From Anaerolineales bacterium (GTDB taxonomy: Bacteria > Chloroflexota > Anaerolineae > Anaerolineales > UBA4823): 5,356 nucleotides of DNA. The notes beneath the pieces were generated by a model. The model saw only the letters and a program-made list of their open reading frames with translations. It was not told the origin of the DNA and did no database searches. The translations under genes and the position numbers were made by a program. Location: positions 1-5,356 of the forward strand of contig JAQUAE010000132.1 of the NCBI GenBank assembly GCA_028687395.1, in the 5' to 3' direction. Every line of letters starts with the position of its first letter. Within the stretch, counting starts at the first letter, position 1. Below, in pieces: positions 1 to 5,118 of the stretch.

Positions 1-2
1 AC

Positions 3-332
3 TGCGGCAGCACGCGCGAATGGTCACCGGCTTTTATCCATCTGACCGAGCGCAATCGCCTCGCCACGCTGTTCAAGAACGCCAGCCCCGGTCAGGCGCT
101 GCGCGGCTGGTTAGGCTACCTGGTGCTGGTTGCCCGGCTGGCGCTCTTGGCAGCCGGGAGCCTGCTGCGCGGTGACCCGGCGTGGCGCTCACAAGCCAGT
201 CAGGCTCGCCTTCACCTGCGCGTCCTGGGCGAACTGCTCGCCTGGCTGCCAGTCTTGTGGCACAAACGCAGATCGATTCAGCTCAAGCGGCGCGTGCCCT
301 TCCAGCAGATTGAATCCTGGTTCCTGCCATGA
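3..332 (+). CDS. Glycosyltransferase family 2, C-terminal part (5' end outside window)
   Basis: The reading frame is open from the window edge and closes at the TGA at 330-332, giving about 109 residues. The visible part carries a charged segment, HLTERNRLATLFKNASPG, near its start. Segments of the form H-x-x-R-N-R-x-x-x-L-x-K-N are typical of the region after the catalytic domain in GT2 enzymes that make cell-surface polysaccharide. It is followed by a hydrophobic stretch (YLVLVARLALLAAGSLL) that could lie in or on the membrane, and a basic tail (HKRRSIQLKRRVP). The catalytic GT-A domain with its DxD motif lies upstream and is not visible, so donor and acceptor are unknown. The stop codon overlaps the start of the next glycosyltransferase by four bases (ATGA), which implies translational coupling and one operon. 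The family call rests only on the C-terminal pattern. Confidence 0.72.
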   Translation, partial: CGSTREWSPAFIHLTERNRLATLFKNASPGQALRGWLGYLVLVARLALLAAGSLLRGDPAWRSQASQARLHLRVLGELLAWLPVLWHKRRSIQLKRRVPFQQIESWFLP

Positions 333-1885
333 GCGACCTACGCGTGGGCATCTACAACCGCTGGCTAGCCACCCTGGGGGGAGGGGAGAAATATAGCCTG
401 TCCATCGCCGAGCACCTCAGCCAGCGTCACCAGGTGGAGGTGCTCAGCCCGGCCGCCACCAGCAAGGCGCTGGCCGCGGAGCGCCTCAACCTGGATCTCA
501 GCAGGGTGGCATTCACCCAGCTCAAGGAGTGCACCCCGGAGGAGATGGCCAGTCTCACTGCCGACTACGACCTGTTCATCAACTCCTCGTTCATGGACTT
601 TTTCCCTTGCTTGGCGCGCGCCAGCGCCAACGCGGTCTATTTTCCGGCCAGGATCGATTTAGGCGTTTCCTTGAGGCGCAGCCTCAAGCTGGCTGCCAGG
701 CGTTTCTTCCGGATGCCTGCCTTCCGGACTGGCGTCATCCGGGCAAGCGGCCCCGCCGCCGATTTCCGCTGGTTGACCGGGCAGAGGGTGAGCATCGACC
801 TGCCACCCGATCCTGACGGATATACGTTTTCATTTAGCGTAATACTCAAGGTCAAAAAGACTAGCCGTCTGATAGCTATCCTGAATGGACAGGAAATGCT
901 CCTCACGGAAAGCCTGAGCGCCGATCGCTTCACCACGTTTAGCATTGCCATCCCGGGAGGCAGCATGCATGCACCCCACCGCCTGGTACTGCAGGCGGGC
1001 GCGCAGGAACTACCGGGAGACCAGCCAATCATGGAAATCACCAGCGTGGCGATGAGCCTGCCCCGTTACCGCATGTACCAACGCCTCTTTACCGGCAGCT
1101 TGCAACGGTTGGGCAGGATGCTCCATTACCACCCTCTGCCCCCCGCCGTAATCCTGAAATACCTGGATACATATAGCGCCATCTGGGCGATCTCCGCGTT
1201 TTCGCAGCGCTGGATCCAGCGCTACTGGCGCAGGAACAGCGCCGTGCTGTACCCGCCCATCCGCAACGAGGATTTCAGGGTAGGGGAGAAGCAGCCGCAA
1301 ATCCTTTCCGTCGGGCGCTTCTTCGCCGGGCAACACAACAAGAAGCACCTAGAAATGGTCAATGCTTTCAAGTCCATGGTGGACAACGGGCTGTCGGGTT
1401 GGGAGCTACACCTGGCGGGAGGCACGACGCCCGGCGAGGAACACGAGGCGCATTTGAGAAATATCCAGCTCGCCACCCAGGGATACCCGGTCCATTTACG
1501 TTTAGATATCCCCTTTGCCGAACTGCTGCAGTTATATGCCGATAGCGCCATCTACTGGCACGCCAGCGGGTATGGCGAGGATGAGCGCCGGGAGCCGGTG
1601 CGCTTCGAGCACTTCGGCATCACCACCGTGGAAGCCATGGCTGCCGGGTGTGTCCCGGTGGTCATCGGCAAAGGCGCTCAACCGGAAATCGTCGTCCATG
1701 GATCCAATGGGTTCCTTTGGCAGACGATGGAGGAACTGCAGGGCTTCACCACCCGACTCATCCAGGACCCAATGCTCCGCAAGCACATTTCCCGGGCAGC
1801 CAGGCAGGCCAGCCAACGTTACGATCGGCAGCATTTCGACACCCGCTTAGACGAGCTGCTGGCCCAGATTGGATTCCCAGGATAG
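329..1885 (+). CDS. GT4-type glycosyltransferase (GT-B fold) with a central insertion
   Basis: A 518-residue protein, predicted cytosolic or peripheral at the membrane, that should transfer a sugar from a nucleotide-sugar onto a growing surface glycan. The N-terminal Rossmann half opens with a strand and the glycine loop LGGGEKY (16-22), usual in GT4 enzymes. The C-terminal half begins around AVLYPPI (305-311) and ILSVGRF (325-331), followed by the lysine-bearing NKKH segment (337-340). It contains the EX7E motif, E427-HFGITTV-E435, then AMAAGCVPVV and a PEIV..GSNGFLW segment that contacts the donor in this family. GT4 enzymes are commonly 350-420 residues. The excess is a beta-rich, low-complexity-free stretch at about residues 135-250, which I cannot assign. 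ATG 329 overlaps the preceding stop, fixing the start. Substrate cannot be told from sequence. An earlier partner in the same operon is the GT2 enzyme. No T-rich terminator follows directly. Confidence 0.9.
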   Translation: MSDLRVGIYNRWLATLGGGEKYSLSIAEHLSQRHQVEVLSPAATSKALAAERLNLDLSRVAFTQLKECTPEEMASLTADYDLFINSSFMDFFPCLARASANAVYFPARIDLGVSLRRSLKLAARRFFRMPAFRTGVIRASGPAADFRWLTGQRVSIDLPPDPDGYTFSFSVILKVKKTSRLIAILNGQEMLLTESLSADRFTTFSIAIPGGSMHAPHRLVLQAGAQELPGDQPIMEITSVAMSLPRYRMYQRLFTGSLQRLGRMLHYHPLPPAVILKYLDTYSAIWAISAFSQRWIQRYWRRNSAVLYPPIRNEDFRVGEKQPQILSVGRFFAGQHNKKHLEMVNAFKSMVDNGLSGWELHLAGGTTPGEEHEAHLRNIQLATQGYPVHLRLDIPFAELLQLYADSAIYWHASGYGEDERREPVRFEHFGITTVEAMAAGCVPVVIGKGAQPEIVVHGSNGFLWQTMEELQGFTTRLIQDPMLRKHISRAARQASQRYDRQHFDTRLDELLAQIGFPG

Positions 1886-2067
1886 CCCGCGCCCCAAGCC
1901 CGCCCTTCAAACCGTCCCCCACCCTCAAATCGACAGCTTCACACCTGAAAGACTACTGCACCCTCCCTGCCGCCACCGGCCTAGTTTACGCAGCGGCGGT
2001 TGGCCTCCGTGCACAACCTGGCTGGCGCGTTCTTCTTCGTGCTCACCCTCTGGGCATAGTGTGCAAC

Positions 2068-2098
2068 CATGACCCACCCAACCTTGGCGCGGGTCATG
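2068..2098. repeat. 8-base perfect inverted repeat, CATGACCC / GGGTCATG
   Basis: Arms at 2068-2075 and 2091-2098 are perfect reverse complements with a 15-base loop. It could form an RNA hairpin at the 3' end of the glycosyltransferase transcript or be a protein-binding site. No T-tract follows (the next bases are TGTATTATATGG), so I do not call it an intrinsic terminator. Confidence 0.5.
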
Positions 2099-2172
2099 TG
2101 TATTATATGGAAAAGATTCTCCTAATGCCAAAGCTTTAATGGACGCTTAACCCCACCTTCACTTCATCAGGA

Positions 2173-2201
2173 TTGTTCCATTAACTGCTTTATGCTATGC
2201 T
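2173..2201 (+). promoter_or_regulatory. Candidate sigma70-like promoter for the first beta-helix gene
   Basis: TTGTTC (2173-2178) and TATGCT (2196-2201) are separated by 17 bases, the preferred spacing. The -35 box lies within one arm of a 7-base inverted repeat, GTTCCAT (2175-2181) and ATGGAAC (2219-2225), which brackets the -10 box and could be an operator or an early RNA hairpin. Transcription from here would give a leader of roughly 335 bases before the TTG start. Promoter-like hexamers are common by chance in AT-richer DNA, so confidence is limited. Confidence 0.4.
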
Positions 2202-2262
2202 AGCCCGGCTGCCAGTTGATGGAACGGAACTTACTATGTTATGCTAATGCGAAGTGCCACAA

Positions 2263-2299
2263 GGCGCACTCTTCTCCCTTCGGGCGAGGTTCGAGCGCC
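2263..2299 (+). promoter_or_regulatory. Possible structured leader hairpin with UUCG tetraloop
   Basis: An outer stem GGCGC (2263-2267) with GCGCC (2295-2299) encloses an inner hairpin, CTCCC (2274-2278), loop TTCG (2279-2282), and GG-c-GAG (2283-2288) with one bulged C. A competing stem is possible: AGTGC (2253-2257) with GCACT (2266-2270), which shares bases with the outer stem. No T-run follows, so it is not a normal terminator. It may be a leader structure of the downstream beta-helix mRNA; I do not recognise it as any known riboswitch class. Confidence 0.3.
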
Positions 2300-2529
2300 G
2301 TTTCCCTTGATGAGCTTACAATAACTTTAGATATTAGAGCATTAACTGCCATAGACATGGACCCTAGCGCACCAGCATGCTAAAGCCCAATTTACTGACC
2401 AGAAAACCCATAGAGGGTAACCACCAATTCCGCCCGTGCAGATGGGGTCGCCACCCCGAACATGCTCAAGGAGCAACCCGCTTTGCGCTCCAGCCAGGCC
2501 TGGACGACTCTGCTACCAGCCTTGATAAC

Positions 2530-2546
2530 AGGACATCACGCTTTTG
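2530..2546 (+). promoter_or_regulatory. Ribosome binding site and TTG start of the first beta-helix gene
   Basis: AGGA at 2530-2533 lies 10 bases before TTG 2544. An in-frame TAA at 2526-2528 rules out any start further upstream, and the first in-frame ATG is at residue 157, deep in the protein. A TTG start is therefore forced if the signal peptide is real. The sequence AGGACATC here recurs as AGGACATC at 5099-5106 before the second beta-helix gene, hinting that the two translation start regions share ancestry or convergent use. Confidence 0.65.
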
Positions 2547-4769
2547 AAAATTGCCATTACCTCACATCGCGCCGCCTTGTTGGGGATAATCGTCATTGGC
2601 TCGTTCACCCTTTTCAGCCTTTTACCCCTCTCCGGTCGTTCAAGAGCGGCATTGGCCAACTCGGAGGCCAGTACCCTGCGCGTCTCCCCCACCGGGACCG
2701 ACGCCAGCGCCTGCGGCAGCGAAGCCTCCCCCTGCCGCACCATCCAATACGCCGTCAATAAGGCCGCCTCCGGCGACACCCTCCTCGTCGCCGCCGGCTC
2801 TTACACTTACCAGTCCACTACCGACACCTGCACTTTCCTGGTCACCCGGGCAGTGGTGTGTATGTTGAACAAGCACCTCACCATCCTCGGCGGCTACTCC
2901 CCCTCCAACTGGAACCTCCCCGATCCGGTCGCCAACCCCACCCTCATCGACGGCAACAACTCCCGCCGCGGCGTCGCCATCATCGCTTACAACGCCACCG
3001 CCAGCCTGCGCATGGAAGGCTTCACCATCCAGAACGGCCTCGCTCAGGGCGCTTCCTCCGGCGACGACTTCTTCATCGACGCCGCAGGCGGCGGTATGTG
3101 GTCCCAGGGCGGCGCCCTCACCCTGCGCAACATCACCTTCAAAAACAACCGCGCCATCGGCGGCAACACCTCCGGCCAGTACGGCGGCGCTGGCTCCGGC
3201 GGCGGCCTCGCCATTCACTCCCCGGTCAATAATGCCGCCTCCCTGCTCGAATACGTCTCCTTCGAAGGCAACCAGACCCTCGGCGGCACCGGCACCCGGC
3301 GCGGCGGCATCGCTTACGGCGCCGGCCTCTTCACCTATGGCGCCACCCTCTCCGCCAACCACCTCACCTTCCTCAACAACCTCGCCCAGGCGGGCGATTC
3401 CTCCGGCAGCGGCATCGACAGCGTCCATGGCTTGCGTGCCGATGCCCTCGGCGGCGCTGCCGGCTTCGGCAAGAACTCCAACGCCAGCCTCTCCCAGGTC
3501 GTGGCCACCGGCAATCGCGCCCTGGGCGGTGACGCCGGCACCGCTTCCGGCTCCGTCGGCGGCGGCGCATTCGGCGGCGCTTTCCATGCCGAAGACCGTG
3601 CCGTATTGAGCTTGCAGGACGCCTTAGTGCAGGACAACACCCTCACCGGCGGCAAAGCCAGCAACGGCGGGTTTGCCATGGGCGGCGGCATCATGACCGA
3701 TGGAGGCGCGGTGCACCTGAACAGGGTTCGTATCATCGCCAATATTGCCATCTCTGGGAGCGCCCACACCGTTAGCGGCAAAGCTGGCCAGCCCGGCGGC
3801 GGCGGCGTTTACCTGGCGACCTTTAACCCCAGCATCAGCGTCTACTCCACTGTGGTGAACTCGATCGTCGCCGGCAACCGCATCGAGTTGGGCTACCCTG
3901 GCAGCCTGGTGGGAGGGGGCGGCGCCGGCCTCACCATTCAAGCCATCACCGCCGACATCAAGCACTCCACGATTGCCAACAACAGCATCGATGAGGACTT
4001 GGTGGTGGGACAAGCCATATCCGTGCAGGCCTTGTACGGCGAGAGCGGCATTCCCGCAGAAGTCGGCATCGAAAATTCCATCATTGCCAACCACGTCCAC
4101 CCGAGCACCAACAATACCTCTGCTGTCTCGGTGATGCGCACCAACACGGTCAATTTCAATAAGGGCATCTTCTCTGGCAACACCAATGACACCAACGCCA
4201 ACAGCATCCCCATTCTGCCCGGCACGATCACCGGGCTGAGCAGCATGACCCAGGTCGAAGATCCCGGTTTCACCTCCCCAGGAAGCCCCGATTACGACTA
4301 TCACCTGCAGAACAGCTCCCCGGCCATCGACCAGGCAGTGTCCAGCTCGGTCAACAACGATATTGATGGCGATACACGGCCATATTCCACCAACTCCGAC
4401 ATCGGTGCCGACGAGTACACGAACCCCTTTCTGCGCGCTCAACCGAGTAGCTTCTTTCACATGGTGGCTTCCGATGACGTGATCACCGAGGAGGTCATCG
4501 TCGATGTCTTTGGCAGCCCACCGCTGGCCTGGACAGCCACCACCTCAGGTAGCTGGCTCTATCTGGGAAGCAAGGACAACACGCAACAAACCTCCGGGCA
4601 GACCGGAACCAGCCTGAGCGTACGGGTTAAGCCAAGCAATGTTGGCTTAGGTGCCTATACCCAAACCATCCAGATCACTGCTCCCGGCGTCGACCCCGCC
4701 ACAGTCACCGTCAGGTTGATCAAGGTCTCCAAAATCCACGCCATCCTCTTGCCCATCGTGCTCCGCTGA
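2544..4769 (+). CDS. Secreted right-handed parallel beta-helix protein with choice-of-anchor-Q-like and BACON-like C-terminus
   Basis: A 741-residue exported protein. Residues 1-38 form a signal peptide: basic start, hydrophobic core ALLGIIVIGSFTLFSLLPL, and cleavage probably after ALA-38. Residues 45-88 (LRVSPTGTDASACGS..., DTLLVAAGSYTY) are the usual N-terminal cap of DUF1565-like beta-helix proteins; C57/C64 and C96/C106 could form disulfides. Residues about 150-520 are beta-helix coils built from a hydrophobic strand, an Asn-containing turn (FKNN, FEGN, FLNN, then ATGN, VQDN, IIAN, VAGN) and a glycine-rich loop closed by GGG or GAG. SPAID (592-596) and DIDGDTRP...SDIGADEY (606-625) match the choice-of-anchor-Q signature. 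Residues about 632-727, with SGSWLYL and LGAYTQTIQI, look like a BACON/Ig-like domain. The tail ends ILLPIVLR. No catalytic residues for a pectate lyase are evident, so an adhesin or surface structural role is more likely; function is unproven. Codon use shifts along the gene. Its own terminator follows. Confidence 0.88.
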   Translation: MKIAITSHRAALLGIIVIGSFTLFSLLPLSGRSRAALANSEASTLRVSPTGTDASACGSEASPCRTIQYAVNKAASGDTLLVAAGSYTYQSTTDTCTFLVTRAVVCMLNKHLTILGGYSPSNWNLPDPVANPTLIDGNNSRRGVAIIAYNATASLRMEGFTIQNGLAQGASSGDDFFIDAAGGGMWSQGGALTLRNITFKNNRAIGGNTSGQYGGAGSGGGLAIHSPVNNAASLLEYVSFEGNQTLGGTGTRRGGIAYGAGLFTYGATLSANHLTFLNNLAQAGDSSGSGIDSVHGLRADALGGAAGFGKNSNASLSQVVATGNRALGGDAGTASGSVGGGAFGGAFHAEDRAVLSLQDALVQDNTLTGGKASNGGFAMGGGIMTDGGAVHLNRVRIIANIAISGSAHTVSGKAGQPGGGGVYLATFNPSISVYSTVVNSIVAGNRIELGYPGSLVGGGGAGLTIQAITADIKHSTIANNSIDEDLVVGQAISVQALYGESGIPAEVGIENSIIANHVHPSTNNTSAVSVMRTNTVNFNKGIFSGNTNDTNANSIPILPGTITGLSSMTQVEDPGFTSPGSPDYDYHLQNSSPAIDQAVSSSVNNDIDGDTRPYSTNSDIGADEYTNPFLRAQPSSFFHMVASDDVITEEVIVDVFGSPPLAWTATTSGSWLYLGSKDNTQQTSGQTGTSLSVRVKPSNVGLGAYTQTIQITAPGVDPATVTVRLIKVSKIHAILLPIVLR
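2655..2781 (+). repeat. 127-base perfect direct repeat, copy 1
   Basis: Identical base for base to 5230-5356, an offset of 2575. It starts at the codon for Ala-38, the last residue of the signal peptide; the base before it differs (G2654 against T5229). It encodes NSEASTLRVSPTGTDA and onward through the N-terminal cap of the beta-helix. Identity continues to the window end, so the true length is at least 127 bases. Confidence 0.97.
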
Positions 4770-4816
4770 ACCTCCCGGAGGGGAGCGGATCAGCCATCAA
4801 CGATCACCGAAAGCTT

Positions 4817-4850
4817 ACCACCTGCTCGAAACGCCAGCAGGGTGGTTTTT
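4817..4850 (+). terminator. Rho-independent terminator of the first beta-helix gene
   Basis: ACCACC-TGCT (4817-4826) pairs with AGCA-g-GGTGGT (4836-4846), with a single bulged G and a nine-base loop, followed by a run of T (4846-4850). It lies about 50 bases after the stop codon, so transcription of the first beta-helix gene should end before the riboswitch, making the next gene an independent unit. Confidence 0.8.
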
Positions 4851-4916
4851 CTTGCCGCGTCTGTTCGTGTTCACCTAACAAATCTATCAGAAATACATTA
4901 ATAATTGAAGATTTCG

Positions 4917-4944
4917 TTGACTCTGTAATTTATAGTGCTACAAT
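4917..4944 (+). promoter_or_regulatory. Sigma70-like promoter of the riboswitch-controlled gene
   Basis: TTGACT (4917-4922) and TACAAT (4939-4944) are separated by 16 bases, in a local AT-rich stretch. Both hexamers are near consensus. The expected start of transcription, about 4951, falls right at the 5' end of the riboswitch aptamer, which supports the call strongly. Confidence 0.78.
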
Positions 4945-4950
4945 CTAAGT

Positions 4951-5043
4951 AGGTCGAAAAGGCAAACCCGGTGAAAGCCGGGGGCGCAAAGCTATGGGTC
5001 TAAGACTATATCCATTGGTTATGATTGCCAGGCCGCCGAAACC
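4951..5043 (+). ncRNA. Cyclic-di-GMP-I (GEMM-I) riboswitch aptamer
   Basis: The conserved core is readable in order. GGCAAACC (4961-4968) is followed by a 6-base-pair stem, CCCGGT and GCCGGG, capped by a GAAA tetraloop, then GGGCGCAAAGC (4982-4992), GGGTCTAA (4996-5003), and the 3' strand TGCCAGGCCGCCGA (5026-5039). This matches the GEMM-I architecture with its GNRA tetraloop docked to a receptor in the neighbouring helix. By hand alignment to the Vibrio Vc2 aptamer as I remember it, the ligand-contacting G20, A47 and C92 correspond to G4962, A4989 and C5036; all three are kept. It sits between a strong promoter and a terminator, ahead of a gene for a secreted beta-helix protein. GEMM-I RNAs are known to control adhesin, motility and surface genes in response to c-di-GMP. 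Confidence 0.93.
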
Positions 5044-5072
5044 ACACTCGTTTGTGTTCCCTTCGGGCCTGG
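5028..5072 (+). promoter_or_regulatory. Anti-terminator helix of the riboswitch expression platform
   Basis: CCAGGCC (5028-5034), part of the aptamer's conserved 3' strand, is a perfect complement of GGCCTGG (5066-5072), which is the 5' arm of the terminator plus one loop base. After a two-base bulge the helix continues with CGAA (5037-5040) against TTCG (5062-5065), and an inner hairpin ACAC (5044-5047) with GTGT (5054-5057). This structure cannot coexist with either the folded aptamer or the terminator, so ligand binding should free the terminator arm and stop transcription. The pairing is seen; the OFF logic is inferred. Confidence 0.75.
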
Positions 5073-5095
5073 AAAATCAGGCCCGTTTTCTTTTT
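5064..5095 (+). terminator. Riboswitch-controlled rho-independent terminator
   Basis: A perfect 8-base-pair stem, CGGGCCTG (5064-5071) with CAGGCCCG (5078-5085), encloses a GAAAAT loop and is followed by TTTTCTTTTT (5086-5095). Its left arm is shared with the anti-terminator, which is how the aptamer controls it. It lies before the ribosome site of the next gene, so it acts on transcription rather than on translation. Confidence 0.93.
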
Positions 5096-5118
5096 CAAAG
5101 GACATCGCAATACAGACA

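Larger units (their letters stand above)
1886..2543. other. 658-base intergenic region without a convincing gene
   Basis: No reading frame here has protein-like composition, a ribosome site and a plausible start together; the short open frames are C-rich out-of-frame runs. The first part (to about 2060) is pyrimidine-rich with no features I can name. From about 2100 the base composition becomes AT-richer, as expected for a promoter region, and holds an inverted repeat, tandem promoter-like sites, a hairpin with a UUCG loop, and a 10-base palindrome CCAGGCCTGG at 2494-2503. A second promoter-like pair (TTGATG 2216-2221, 18-base spacer, TATGCT 2240-2245) lies just after the one listed separately. 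The 10-mer CATTAACTGC occurs twice (2179-2188 and 2340-2349), which may be chance. I searched by eye for the GEMM core (GGCAAACC, GCAAAGC) and it is absent, so this leader is unlike that of the second beta-helix gene. Confidence 0.7.

Noticed and set aside
1648..2139. Open frame running from inside the GT4 gene into the intergenic region
   Set aside because: It overlaps the EX7E-bearing GT4 frame out of phase and has Pro/Arg/His-rich shadow composition.
2494..2503. Palindrome CCAGGCCTGG resembling the anti-terminator arms of the downstream riboswitch, suggesting a decayed riboswitch
   Set aside because: None of the conserved GEMM core segments (GGCAAACC, GCAAAGC) are found before it. The shared heptamer is most simply chance in GC-rich DNA.
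2640..3587. Long antisense open frame of 315 residues opposite the first beta-helix gene
   Set aside because: Its protein is a monotonous Gly/Ala/Glu/Val mix, which is what the reverse frame of C-ending codons gives. The sense frame has a signal peptide, domains and a terminator.
3624..4460. Antisense open frame of 278 residues
   Set aside because: Same shadow effect of sense codon bias; no ribosome site or recognisable protein pattern.
2544..4769. Reading the beta-helix protein as a pectate lyase or other polysaccharide lyase
   Set aside because: Only the fold repeats are visible. No catalytic Asp/Arg/Lys pattern of a lyase family could be identified, so enzyme activity is not claimed.
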